Shown in pieces: positions 20,793-32,077 of a DNA stretch of 64,000 nucleotides (positions are counted from its first letter, which is position 1; every line of letters begins with the position of its first letter). Position numbers and translations under genes: made by a program. Below the pieces are notes generated by a model that did no database searches, was not told where the DNA came from, and worked only from the letters and a program-made list of their open reading frames with translations. Origin of the DNA: Anthoceros angustus (taxonomy: Eukaryota > Streptophyta > Anthocerotopsida > Anthocerotales > Anthocerotaceae); contig MU008200.1 of NCBI GenBank assembly GCA_010909165.1, forward strand, positions 1-64,000, written 5' to 3'.

Positions 20793-22038
20793 GGGTTGGA
20801 GTAGAGCTTGTGCCCACCACCATGGCGGTCAATAATGAGGTGTAGGTTTTTTTGCTTTTCTAAATTATGTATTATTTATTTATCCATTTTGGCTGTAATT
20901 ACGTATACCGTAACCCGAAGGGTGATTCGCCATTAATTAATTAAAATTAGTAAAATTTGAAAATCCAGAAATTTGAAATTTGTACTTAAAATGCCCAATA
21001 TGTAAAAATTTACAAGTTTAAGATGCCGAAAACAAGGAAACTAGGGTTTGTGTGAAAAATTAGGCCCTGTTTAGAAGAGGTCTATATATATCTATTAATT
21101 CTATATAAATACCTGTGTATTCTAATGAATTTTGAAATTTGATAAAATTATTTGTCATAAATGTTGAAAATTTGGAAAATATAAATATTTATATTGAACC
21201 TTATTTTTTCAAAAGAATAATTATTTCGGCATTACCCTATTGAACCACCTCTCCGAGTATTGTATTGTTAAGTTATTAATATTCTCTTGATTTGTTGGTC
21301 TTATTGTGTGCTATGACTAAATTATTAATCTAAAATTTAAAATAGATTCAATTTAGAATTTGCTCAAACGGTTTCAACTTGGCCAAAAGATTAATGTGAC
21401 GAAGAAGAATTGGAGTGAAACGTGAAAAAGTTTTTAAGGGAAAGAATGATGGGGGAGCCTACTAAGCAGAGCACAACAAAGGGAGACCCGGAGGGTCACG
21501 GTAAATAGGAGGGGCTCCCTACCTAAAGTCACCTATTGCGCCAACATGTCATATGTAGGAAGAATAAACGACCTCCATACTATAGAGGAAGAGTAGGATG
21601 CGTCACTTGCTGTGATTGCCGTGCGAAAGATTGTGGTTGTCAGTGCTCATTGGAGGGCAATGAATATACATTGTCAGAATAATGCTGTAAAATAAGTTAG
21701 GGACAGCCCCGCACAGTGCCTGCGAGCATGGTAAGCTTTGACGAGGACTTGATAGATTTATTAAAATACTTAGCCATCGCTCCATACATTTGGAGCACTA
21801 TTGCTTTGTAGGCGATGCTAGTTGCTTTGTAGTCGATGCTACCTACTAGCCAAGACTTTTTATGAGCAGCCAAGTGCAACAATAGTTAATATTTTAACTA
21901 TGTTTAAAGTAGCACTAAGATTAAACACTAAGGTAACAATAATAGACACTATCGGTAGGAGCTCTGGTAAAAGAGCTTGAAAAGAGGAGAGGGGGCGAGA
22001 CCAGATCACATATGGAAATCCAAGTGACTGCAAAAACA
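20793..22038. other. AT-rich intergenic, nothing recognised
   Basis: No coding frame, RNA gene or repeat can be supported. It ends at the target site (GCCTT, 22039-22043) of the chromovirus. Confidence 0.45.
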
Positions 22039-22043
22039 GCCTT

Positions 22044-22445
22044 TGCTACGACCGTACAAGCTAGCTTAGTGGAGATAGGACGTTTTTCATTGCTACGAAT
22101 TCAGATACATATACAGAAGATGGGGACACGAAGTTGGTGTCCCCAACAACACAGGTTGTTGGGCCGTTAATGTCCGTTGAAGTTAAAGTTAGTTCCTAAA
22201 CTAGACACTTATCCCTGTCTAGTTACTTATTAATCTAGGTTTAGAATTATCTAATAACGTTTCGTCTAACGGCTATCTAATCACGTTTTATCTAACAGCC
22301 ATCTTCTACCTGGCTATCTGTCACGTTACAAAGTTGCTCTAGGTACCTTCTGGGTCGGTTCCCGCTATCTCGTCCGTCTATGGCTGGAGGCGGCTTCGTT
22401 CCCGGTGGCTTCACACGCGGACTGGCCATTGTTGCGCGTGTGTCA
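22044..22445 (-). repeat. 3' LTR of the chromovirus
   Basis: Plus-strand ends TGCTACGACC and GTGTGTCA. It matches 31540-31944 throughout apart from scattered small changes. It adjoins the polypurine tract, which makes it the 3' copy. Confidence 0.92.
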
Positions 22446-23010
22446 TTCTCCCCCACTTACGATGGCCAGGACCTCCTGGCCGGTCTGCCTGGGGGCTCGG
22501 GAAGCTGTCATCTGAGCCCGTAAGTGAGGGAAGTGATTGCAAAAGGTTGCGGGTTCCCAGGTCGCAGTACTGTCGGGTTCGTCTGTCCAGGCCACGAGGA
22601 AGTCTGTCACACAGCGAGAGCGGAGCTGGCGGTCGCGGCGCTGGAGAATACGATGGGGCTGGTGAGGGCCAAAACTGGGCGGCTGGGCTAGGGTTTCCGA
22701 ACAGGAGTCAGCTCGGAGCAGGAAGTGGCTGTGGTGGGCATCGCAGGAGCCGCCCGAGCCGGGCTGGAAGAAGTGTGTGGTCCTGGTAGGGTTGTGGCGG
22801 CGGGTGGCGGGCGGGAGATCACTAGCTTGAGCATGGAGAGAAACGCCCCGAGAGACGCAGTAGCCGGGAGGTCAAGCGGCTCGGGTTGATCTCGCTCGAC
22901 ATCGTGGAAGGGTCCGGTCACGGTGAGGATAGCTTGTCCTTGATTGGATTAGAGCTGGGTAGCGGTGAGGTTTCACGCGAAGCCACACACGACGCCAGGT
23001 GATCACCACG
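22443..23010 (-). pseudogene. Chromovirus integrase C-terminus and chromodomain
   Basis: Minus-strand residues run RVKPHRYPALI (about 22970), FLSMLKLV (about 22830), then after frameshifts TDFLVAWTDEPDSTATWEP, the chromodomain (about 22595-22520), and NHFPHL. The TGA stop at 22445-22443 is formed by the first bases of the 3' LTR. The upstream part of integrase lies beyond the insertion, to the right of 25715. Confidence 0.75.
22446..22458 (-). other. Polypurine tract
   Basis: The minus strand reads AAGTGGGGGAGAA directly before the 3' LTR, the plus-strand primer for reverse transcription. Confidence 0.8.
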
Positions 23011-23767
23011 TCATTTCAAGTCCGATCCACAAGGGGTGTGAACAAAAGCGGAAGGCGTGACGGCGAGGGACTTCAAGAAGAAGACAACGGGAAATTTTCT
23101 AAGAAGGCCCAATAGATGTGGAGTGTAGGTGTTGTTTGTTGACTTGCAACTAGAGTTGGAGTGTAGATGTCAATTTTGAAAGACTGTCCCTTGAAAAAAA
23201 TGCCAAGCCTAAAACACCTAAGGACTAGACTGGTGGATCTAGCCCATGAAAGGTTACACACATATGTGTATGTAGTGAATTGGAGGATGCACGCCAAGCC
23301 TAAGGTTTTGACAGTTGATTTAGCTGATTGTTGAAAGAGGATTGCTGGATGTTGAGTGGTCAGGACCTACCTGGTAGACATGTATGTGTCTATGATGAAT
23401 CGGAAGACGACGGCCTAGGTGTTTCTGTGCACTAATCGATTGTTGAACGAGGACTGGTGGATGAGGTAGTTGTCGGGACTTGCTTGGTAGGCAAGTTCAT
23501 GGATAAAATTGGCATGTGAAGTTTTAGGGGTTGCTAAGTACAGAGTGGTATCCAGATGCTCAATTCACAATGAATTTATCAGGTATCTCTCCTTCGTTGT
23601 GGGACGAGATAGCTGAGATTGTGCAGGACGCTCGTCGAAGATCGACCGACTCTGGGACTCCCATCTCCTGTATGCCGAGAAGTTCACCAATATTCTACTC
23701 CCATTGCAGCCAAGGTGCCCACCGTACCTCCATACTGCTTTTTATTTCCTTTGGCTCTTGTTACGCT

Positions 23768-23875
23768 GCAATTCTATGGTGCTGATGCTCTGCAATTCTA
23801 TGGTCGATGCTGCAATTCTATCGATGCTGCAATTCTATGGTCGATGCTGCAATTCTATGGTCTCGCAATTCTTGT
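23768..23875 (+). repeat. Short tandem repeat TGCAATTCTATGGT
   Basis: About five copies of TGCAATTCTATGGT with variable GATGC spacers, in non-coding sequence inside the insertion. Confidence 0.7.
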
Positions 23876-24316
23876 TATGCTCCGATGGCAACATAGCGGG
23901 TGTAATTCGAGTTACATCTTTGGTAGGGCGTGAAGAGATAGAAGCGCAAGGCACTTAGGCTATTGTTGAGAGGGCCTCGTGCTTGTCCCGCTCTTGTTGC
24001 CCGAATTTAGAAGCGATGAGTACCGTGTGAGCATTGGTGTAGGGATGTGGATGATGCCCGATGGAGACTTTGCTTTTGCAACCGGATGCACTCAATGATT
24101 GTTGAAAGAGGACTGGATGAAATGTTTGTCCCAGTGATTTTGATGCTATCAAGTATCTATACCTCCTGCTAAAATTTGTATTCGTTTGGCTTGAAATTTT
24201 GCAACTTTGTAATAATGGATCAAGGATTTTGCTCTTGGAGAAGGTTGAGGAATCTAGCTAAGGCTTTGGGGCACACATTTTGGTGGAAGGTGTGCTCTAG
24301 ACCCGACTTTTCTTTA

Positions 24317-24462
24317 CCATTTTGGTGGGGCTGCTTGTGGCGTGTCAAGTTCTTTACCATTTTGGTGGGCTTGTGGTGCATCAAGTTGTTTACCATTTTG
24401 GTGTGCTTGTGGTGTGTCAAGTTCTTTACCATTTTGGTGGGCTGCTTGTGGTGTGTCAAGTC
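24317..24462 (+). repeat. Minisatellite of about 36-40 bp, four copies
   Basis: Four units built on TTTACCATTTTGGTG followed by GGCTTGTGGTGTGTCAAG, with small length changes. Confidence 0.75.
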
Positions 24463-25160
24463 CGGTGTCATGTAAGCTAATCTCGCTTTGGCTCTATTGG
24501 ATTTTTGACTTGCATCTTATATTCCTCTTCACATGCATGCATGTTGTCTGACCCGCACATATGATGGCCTTCAAATCCAGGAGAATATCTAGTAGGAGGA
24601 TCATCACAACCTTCAAGTGCAAGCGATTCTATGCACCGCCTTGTAAAGATCGCGAACTTACAAGGCGTCGGATTATGTTACAATATATATTGCCTTCATT
24701 TATCCTAATTTTAAGATATTATGTATGCATTATTTTATGTAAATCTGGTCCCTAATTAGGGGCCAAATTTAGTTAAAATAATATGTATATATACTGCCCA
24801 AAAATTAGGATTTAAATGGAATGGATATAATGTAATTACATTATTAAATTCATAGATTTATAATCTTAATTAGATACCTATTTATTTTAATTCAATAATT
24901 ATTTTGTCAATATTATCATATATTGTATAAAGACTCGTATATTGTATGATATACGTGTATAATTTGATCTTCGTATATGATACCATATAGTATACCTTAT
25001 GTCCATACCCGTATGTATGAAAAAGAGATGTATACTATTTTATAGAATACATATATATTTTAATGTATAAACAACGTTGTAAATCATTGAGACGTGAATT
25101 TTCCAAGTTGTAATCTACCTTGTAGATTCTGTTGTAAAACTAGCGATTCGTGAATTTTTG

Positions 25161-25316
25161 AGGTTGTAAATGAGGTTGTAAATGAGGTTGTAAATGAGGT
25201 TGTAAATGAGGTTGTAAATGAGGTTGTAAATGAGGTTGTAAATGAGGTTGTAAATGAGGTTGTAAATGAGGTTGCAAATCAGGTTGTAAACGACGTTGTA
25301 AATGATGTTGTAAAGT
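25161..25316 (+). repeat. 12-bp array AGGTTGTAAATG
   Basis: Nine perfect units (25161-25268) are followed by four degenerate ones. The core GTTGTAAA also recurs singly up to 25700 in both orientations, which fits a subterminal repeat cluster of a CACTA-like element. Confidence 0.9.
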
Positions 25317-25715
25317 AAGGGTGTTTGAAGGTTGTAAACGAGGTTGTAACGTATATTGTAAAATACGTTGTAAATAGACCCACTTTACAACCTAGTTAAG
25401 CTGTCAGACTACAACCTCCTAATAACAACCTATTTTACAACCTAGATTACAAGGCAACCACGCTAAATGGCGTTGTCATTTAGGTTGTAAACGAACGTTG
25501 TAAATGACGTAAATGGCTACCCGGACACCTTACCCGTCCGGTTAGGTGACGTGGCGGCCACGTCGCAACTTGATGACGTGGCAACCTTGCACCACGCCGT
25601 CAGATTTTTACAACCTAGTTGTCGCCGCCATAAACGTAAAATGCCCGTTTTTACAACGTGAGGTTGTAAATTACGTTGTAAAATGCGTTGTAAAACACCT
25701 GCGATTCTTGTAGTG

Positions 25716-28340
25716 TGACTGCCCGGCGGTGTTTGTTGGCTGATTTGTAGGATTTGTCCCGGGCAGCGAGGAGTTTCTCCTTCGCCAACTTGACCTCATG
25801 CCAGATATCCTCCGCAACCTCAGCTGCACTGCGCCACTTCTCCTGGCTGCTGGGCCACAAGCCTGGTGGTGGCGGAGTTTCTCCATAGAGGAGCTTGAAC
25901 GAGGCCACCCCTGTAGCCGCATGCTTCGACGAGTTGTAGGCATACTCCAGCACAGGGAGGAGTTCTTCCCACCTAGTCTGTTTCTCATGAGTGAAGTGAC
26001 GAAGCATGTCTTCTAGGACCTGGATCTGTTTCTCAATTTGCCCGTCTGTTTCTGGATGATATGCTGACGACATGTTTTGCTTGATGCCCAGGGTTTCCAT
26101 GAATGTCCTCCAGAACCCTGAGGTGAACTTAGCATCCCGGTCAGAGACGATGTCTTCTGGGGCGCCATGCAACCTGAAGATCTCCCGGACGAATACTCCA
26201 GCTAGCTTGGATGCTGTGATGGTGGAGGTCACAGGAACAAAATGGCAGACCTTGGAGAACTTGTCAGTGACCACCCAGATACTGTCCTTTCCAGAACGGG
26301 TACGTGGCAGGTGAGTGATGAAGTCCATGGCAATTGACCTGAATCGTCCACTTGGAATTTGTAGGGCAGTGCACTGGCGTCTTGATGGTGGGCTTGGCTT
26401 GTCGCGTGGATCGGGTGAGCGCACCCATTCGATCGATCATGATCTCTTCCCAATGGAAGTGCTCCTTGACTTTGGCATATGTCTTGTCAATGCCCAGGTG
26501 ACCCGAAATGGGTGAATCATGCATGCGGGATGGCTGCTTTCACCTCGTAGCCGTGTGAAGGGATGACTAGTCTCCCCTTTCGATACACACAAGCGTCCTG
26601 GAGGGAATACACTGGTAAGGCTGGGACCCTGTTTGTGCATCACAATAGTCGATAGCAGTAACAAGATCGGGTCACGGGAATTTCATCCCTGACTAACTAG
26701 ATTGTTTGGGACTGCGTTCTCATGAGGGTGCAGGCACGCCGACTCAAGGCATCTGCAACCACATTAGTTGAGCCTGACACATACTGTATCTCCAGGTGGT
26801 AGTCTGCCAGAGTTTCAGCCCATCGTCGCTGTCTAGCATTCAAGTTGGGCTGAGAGAAGAAATGCTGCAAGGAGTGGTGATCTGTGTGGCACACCACTTT
26901 CTGTCCCAGGAGGTAATGTCGCCATACTTTCAGGGCATGTGTAATGGCCAGCATTTCCTTATCATGTACTGGATAGTTTAGCTGTGCTCCTTGCAACTTC
27001 CTGCTTTCGTAGGCGATTGCCCTATCTTGCTGGGACAAAACTGCCCCTATGGCATAGTCTGACGCATCTGTATGGATGGTGTATGGCATGTGAGGATCTG
27101 CCACGGCCAGTACTGGAGCCGAGCCAAGGGCCTGCTTCAACTACTCAAAAGCTGCGACGGCCTCGGCTCCTAGCTGGATGGGCTTGTTTGTGGAATGCCT
27201 AAGGGCATCCGCTGTACGCTGATCCAATCCTTGATAAAGCGTAGAAGCCGGCCATACCTGTGAACCCTCGAGTGGGTTATGTCCCGTGGTATGGGGCCCA
27301 TCATCCTACCGACCACGTGTGTCAACCTGGATGCCCTCTACACTGATCACATGGCCCAGGTATTCACATCTTTCTCTCATGAAGACGCACTTGCTTCTCT
27401 TGGCTAACAGTTTGTTGGCCCGCAGCAAGTCCAAAGACTGGCCCCAACTAGAGATGTTTTGTGGTCAGGGGTGTAGATGAGAATGTCATCTAGGAAGACT
27501 TCAACGCCATGTCCCAGCAAGGGCCGCAGCACGTCCTGCATGAGACACTGGAAGGTGGCAGGAGCATTGGTAAGACCAAACGGCATTACCCTGAATTCAA
27601 AATGTCCATGTCGAGTTCGGAAGGCTGTCTTGTGTTCATCTCCTGACCTAATTCGGATCTGGTGGAAACCAGATCTGAGACCAATCTTGGTGAACAGCTT
27701 GGCTCCATGCAGCTGGTCGAGGATCTCGTCAATCCTTGGCATCTGGTAGACATTCCTCACGGTGGCTCGATTGAGCCCTCGATAATCTATGCACGCCATC
27801 CTCCATCCTTGGCACGACTAAGAGGACTGAGCACCAAAGGGGACAGAGGTTGTACAAAACCTTTTGTAAGAACTCATCGACTGCTTGATCTCCTCGTTTC
27901 CATTGTGGATGTCTCAGAAAGGATACTAACTTTGTGGCACGGTAGCACTCAATGGCATGGTCCACGGGTCTTTGAGGGGGGAGCTCCGTGGGATCAGCAA
28001 ACACGTCCTGGTACTCCCGAAGCAGGTCCTTCATAGACTTTGGTAACTGGTCCTCGTGGGCCTTGGCTTCTGCAGCCCTTGACTCCGCAGTGCCTTCTAA
28101 GGGAAGCACCTTCTTGAGCTTTGCTATGTACAAAAATCTGCCCATGGCAGTTGCTTTATTGAAAGCGCAGACAGCAAACAGTTGCTTGTCAGGGAGGTAT
28201 TGCTCCCCCTGCATGACGTAGGTCTGGTGGTCCTGCAGGAGATGGACGATGTTCTTCTTCCAGTCTACCTCCAGCTGATCCGAGTGAGTGGCTAACCAAG
28301 GCTTGCCTATGATCAGGTCATGGCAGAGCGAGGGCATCAC
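25716..28340 (-). pseudogene. Chromovirus pol: protease linker, RT, RNase H, integrase
   Basis: In element order (right to left): the protease-RT linker with LIIGKPWLATHSDQLEVDWK (about 28310) and DVFADPTELPPQRPVDHAIE; RT with [32 protein letters not shown] and VFLDDILIY (27799-27404); RNase H with IHTDASDYAIGAVL, HDKEMLAI and NVVADALSRR (27140-26697); the integrase zinc-finger half HDSPISGHLG (26524); and the integrase core with catalytic residues in MDFITHLP, VSDRDAKF and DGQIEKQIQVLED (26424-25716). Frameshifts separate several blocks. The integrase is cut at 25715 by a DNA transposon-like sequence. Confidence 0.88.
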
Positions 28341-28638
28341 GGTCAGCTTGAGAACCTCCTTGAACCCACCTGGGAAGGTAAGCTCTGCTTCCGTCCACTG
28401 TTCTCTACTTGTCTCCTTCTCGCCTAGGGGTCATGATCGTGGAGACCGACTGTCCTTGATCGAGCCAGCTCTTTCTACCGCTTTGACACATAATGATGAT
28501 CGCCCGAGTCAAGCAACCTGCGGCCGACCTAATGACACCTCAAGTTTGATAGGTATGTGAGCTAGCTGGCATGCAGCAACCGATCCGGGTTTACATGCAG
28601 GATCAAGGATGGCAGCAGCTAGAGCGGGTTCACTAACC

Positions 28639-29370
28639 TCAGTGAGGGTTATGGCGTGTCCGTTCTTGATAGGCCGGGAGGCGCCGCTCAGTGGACTTGC
28701 TGTCTCCTTGACTTATGAAGTCCCTCCTGAAAGGGCAGGATTTCGAGCCATGACCGGACGCTGAGCAGGTAAAGCATTTCCTGGCCTTCTTGTAGTCCTC
28801 CTTCTCTTCCTCCGTGAGGATTCTGAAGGTTGGCTTCTTCTCCGTGGCGTTGGCAAACTTGCTCCACTTGGGCTTGGGAGGGACTGTTGAGGAGAGATGT
28901 TTGTACTTGTTGGTGCCATAGTTGATGGCCGCCTTCATGGCCTCCACCAGGGTTGTGGGATTCGTCTGGTTTACGTCTGCCCTCATCTCGAACTTCAACC
29001 CATCTATGAACTTCTCGATTTTCTGCTCCTCATCCAACCTGGGCATGTCAAGTGTAAGTTGTAAGAACTTGTCACAGTACTCTTGAATTGTGCCTTGTTG
29101 GAAAATCTTCCTGAACTGCTGATACAGGTCCTTGCGGTGGTTCACTGGCAGGAACTGTTCCAGGAAGATCTGTCGGAAGGCTGGCCAAGAGTAGACTGGG
29201 GACTCCATGCCGAGGTCGACTTGCTTCTCCCGCTAGCGCCACCATCGGTAAGCATACCCCTCCAGTGACATGACGCAGAACTGGATCTTCTGCAAATCAT
29301 CTTTGTCAGAAGCAGCAAGATACTTGTCAATCTTGTCTAACCAGTCGTGGACGCTCTGGGCATCCTTGGC
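28639..29370 (-). pseudogene. Chromovirus gag (capsid and CCHC knuckle) with a stop codon
   Basis: Capsid residues (LDKIDKYLAASDKDDLQKIQ, FCVMSLEGYAYRWW) are followed by an in-frame TAG near 29233. The frame then reopens: MESPVYSWPAFRQIFLEQF and FQQGTIQEYCDKFLQL. It ends with a zinc knuckle CFTCSASGHGSKSC (CX2CX4HX4C). This is the Retrotrans_gag architecture. The nonsense codon makes it defective. Confidence 0.85.
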
Positions 29371-29429
29371 TCCTCCATCGAAGGTAGTTGTCTTGATTTT
29401 TCGGTGGAGCTCCTTGTCCAGCTGGGGCC

Positions 29430-31190
29430 TAGGTTTGAACTAGTATTCCTCACCTTCTTGGGCTTCGCTGTGTGACTTTCCCCGTTGGTTCTCCCAGTGC
29501 TCGTACCTCATCAACTGCAGGCGCCTGACCATGGCCTTGAGATCTTTGTTGTCCTTCTCCCCAGGTAAGAGTTCCACGACCAGCCTTTTCAGTTCTTCGT
29601 CTATTGTGCTCAAGTCACGTTCGCTAGGAATTGTTGGCGTGGCCTCGGCCTTCCTACCCTCCGGCCCCGACCTGTGGGTGCCAAGGGGTCGAATGGTGCG
29701 TGACCTCCGACTGTGGGCCTGGATGTCTTGTGGCGGTGAGGGAGGTAAAGGCCACAGGGGTGATGATCGCTCGATCCGGAGCACACCTCCACCTGCCTTT
29801 CCAACGCGCATGCCCTCCCCACTTGGGCTTCGAGCTTGATGGATTCCTCGACCTTTCCGAGTTGCTGGCGATGGCCGGAGAGGGAGTTGCGCAACTCCTC
29901 ACAGGTGAGTTCTACCCGTGGGTTCTTCCTCCACCGCCGCAGAGCCGATTCTCGCTAACTCCTCCTCCGGGTCCCGCCTCCGTGGACGCAGTGGTTGGGG
30001 CCCGCCAGCCGATTCCACCTGCTTCGGTCGCCTCGCCATTCTGTGTTCGGAGCAAGATTTCCAGTGTGCTTGCGTTCATCCGATTGCCCTACCATCGGCG
30101 GAACTTCCGCCTCCAGGGCTTGGAGAAGTTGCAAGAGTTCCGCTGCCTCGCCTTCCGCCTCCGTGGGCTCTCGACTCGCGCTGCGTGGAAGTGAGGCGCC
30201 CATCCGGAATTCGGAAGGGTAGCGCCTGCGGACCCGATCTCCGATTCCTCGTGCTCCTCCTCGCCCACCGGAAATCACGGCCCACCTCGGCCAAGAGGTA
30301 ATCGCTCATCCGGCCGTATGCGTGATTTTCTCCTGGTTCTCCCAAAGGCTCGCACTCATCAACCGCAGCGCCTCGACCATGGCCTTGAGATCTTTGTTGT
30401 CCTTCTCTGTGGTAAGAGTTCCACGACCAGCCTTTTCGCCTTCGTCTATTGTGCTCAAGTCACGTTCGCTAGGAATTGTTGGCGTGGCCTCGCTTCCTTC
30501 CTACCTCAAGCTGACCCGGGGTGCCAAGGGGTCGAATGGTGCGTGACCTCCGACTGTGGGCTGGATGTCTTGTGGCGGGGTGAGGGAGGTAAAGGCCACA
30601 GGGGATGATGGCCGCCCCACGGAGCACACCCTCCACCTGCCTTTCCGATCGCGCATGCCCTCCCCACTTGGGCTTCGAGCTTGATGGATTCCTCGACCTT
30701 CCGAGTTCTTTGGCGATGGCGAGAGGAGTTGCGCAACTCCTCACGAGTGAGTTCTACCCGTGGGTTCTTCCCTCCACTGTCAGCCGATTCTCCGCTAACT
30801 CCTCCTCCGGGTCCGGCCTCCGGTGGGCAGGTGGTTGGGGCCCGCCAGCCGATTCCACCCGTTCCGGTCGCCCTCCGTTCGAGTTGGGCGATTACTCGGC
30901 GGCGGGCTTGCGGTTCCGGTCCGATTGCCCCTACCATCGGCGGAACTTCCGCCTCCAGCTGGGCTTGGAGAAGTTGCAAGAGTTCCCGGCGTCGTCTCCT
31001 CGCCCCTTCCGTCTCCGTGGGCTCCTCGACTCGCGCCTGCGTGGAAGTGAGGCGCCCATCCTGGGAATTTCGGGAAGGGTAGCGCGCCCGTTGGCGGACC
31101 CGATCTCCGATTCCCTCAAGTGGGTGCTCCTCCTCGCTTCCACTGGAAATCTGCCGGTCCACCTCTGAAGCCAAGAGGTAATCGCTCATG
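29430..31190 (-). repeat. Tandem duplication of the gag leader, two ~0.85-kb units
   Basis: About 29480-30310 and 30330-31190 are diverged copies sharing ACCATGGCCTTGAGATCTTT, GCCAAGAGGTAATCGCTCA and much between. The right copy begins gag at ATG 31189 (MSDYLLASEVDRQISSG). The left copy repeats the same start sequence near 30306, but its ATG context is altered. The two copies differ by many small indels. The duplication doubles the gag N-terminal coding region, which is S/G/E/P-rich. Confidence 0.8.
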
Positions 31191-31522
31191 CTGCTGGCTG
31201 GTCTGTGCGTGATTTTCAGGTGTCCTATCCTTTGGGGACGTCGCTAACCACCTGATTGGGCGTTGTCTCAGGTTTCCTCAACCGCTGACGTCTCCGATCC
31301 TGCCCAGCACGGTTGGTCAGCCACGCCCGTGGACGCGCTTGCCTCCCTGCACACAATTAGCCGGGCCGCCGGCCTGATTGCTTCTTGGCGACCCGATCTT
31401 GATCGGGATTGGTCCTCTCACGCCGCTCTCACAGATCGTGGGAGCCCTTCCGTTATGAGCCTAGCCTCGGCGGTCCACGATCCGCATCCGGTCCGGTGCA
31501 GGGCACAGGAATCGTTGGATGC

Positions 31523-31535
31523 TGGCTCGATACCA
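31523..31535 (-). other. Primer-binding site of the chromovirus
   Basis: The minus strand reads TGGTATCGAGCCA, the initiator-Met PBS with one base missing from TGGTATCAGAGCCA, four bases from the 5' LTR. Confidence 0.75.
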
Positions 31536-31539
31536 TAGA

Positions 31540-31944
31540 TGCTACGACCGTACAAGCTAGCTTAGTGGAGATAGGACGTTTTTCATTGCTACGAATTCAG
31601 ATACATATACAGGAGACGGGGACAGACCAAGAAGTTGGTGTCCCCTGTCCAACAACCTGGGTTGTTGGGCCGTTAGCTGTCCGTTGAAGTTAAAGTTAGT
31701 TCCTAAACTAGACACTTATCCCTGTCTAGTTACTTGTTAATCTAGGTTTAGAATTATCTAATAACGTTTCGTCTAACGGCTATCTAATTACGTTTTATCT
31801 AACAGCCATCTTCTACCTGGCTATCTGTCATGTTACAAAGTTGCTCTAAATTACTTCTGGCTTTCATTGTCTCGTCTTATGGTCGGAGGCGGCTTCGTTC
31901 CCGGTGGCTTCACACGTGGACTGGCCATTGTTGCGCGTGTGTCA
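31540..31944 (-). repeat. 5' LTR of the chromovirus
   Basis: TGCTACGACC to GTGTGTCA on the plus strand, the partner of 22044-22445. It adjoins the PBS on its left and target duplication GCCTT on its right. Confidence 0.92.
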
Positions 31945-32077
31945 GCCTTGTTGGTAGGCTTTCCAATCAAACTATGGCAAATGGCTATTACAGGGTAAAA
32001 TGGCTAGATTCAATCTTATAGACTTTTGGAAAATTCCTTTACCAAATTAGGATCAAATTTCAAATACTAAGATTATT

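Larger units (their letters stand above)
23046..25715 (-). mobile_element. Insertion in the chromovirus integrase, CACTA-like right end
   Basis: On the minus strand the integrase frame breaks at 25715 with CACTACAAGAATC, a CACTA terminus, preceded by TCA as a possible 3-bp target copy. The right 650 bases are full of TTTACAAC/GTTGTAAA motifs in both orientations. Integrase resumes left of about 23010. The left terminus could not be found, so the left border is approximate and more than one insertion may be present. No transposase frame was seen, and the part at 23060-24550 has no recognisable gene. Confidence 0.55.
22039..31949 (-). mobile_element. Structurally complete Ty3/gypsy chromovirus with TSD
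   Basis: The element lies between GCCTT at 22039-22043 and GCCTT at 31945-31949, a perfect 5-bp target duplication. It has LTRs at 22044-22445 and 31540-31944, a primer-binding site beside the right LTR and a polypurine tract beside the left LTR, so it is transcribed right to left. Gag, protease linker, RT, RNase H, integrase and chromodomain are all present in the expected order. It is no longer active: gag has an in-frame TAG near 29233, pol has several frameshifts, and a CACTA-like element splits the integrase at 25715. Chromodomains of such elements direct insertion into particular chromatin. Confidence 0.92.

Noticed and set aside
24161-24475. Cysteine/tryptophan-rich ORF across the minisatellite
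   Set aside because: Frames on both strands are open only because the unit repeats; there is no start context or splice structure.
25130-25320. CRISPR-like regular repeats
   Set aside because: The 12-bp units are directly adjacent with no spacers, in a plant transposon context; this is a simple tandem array.
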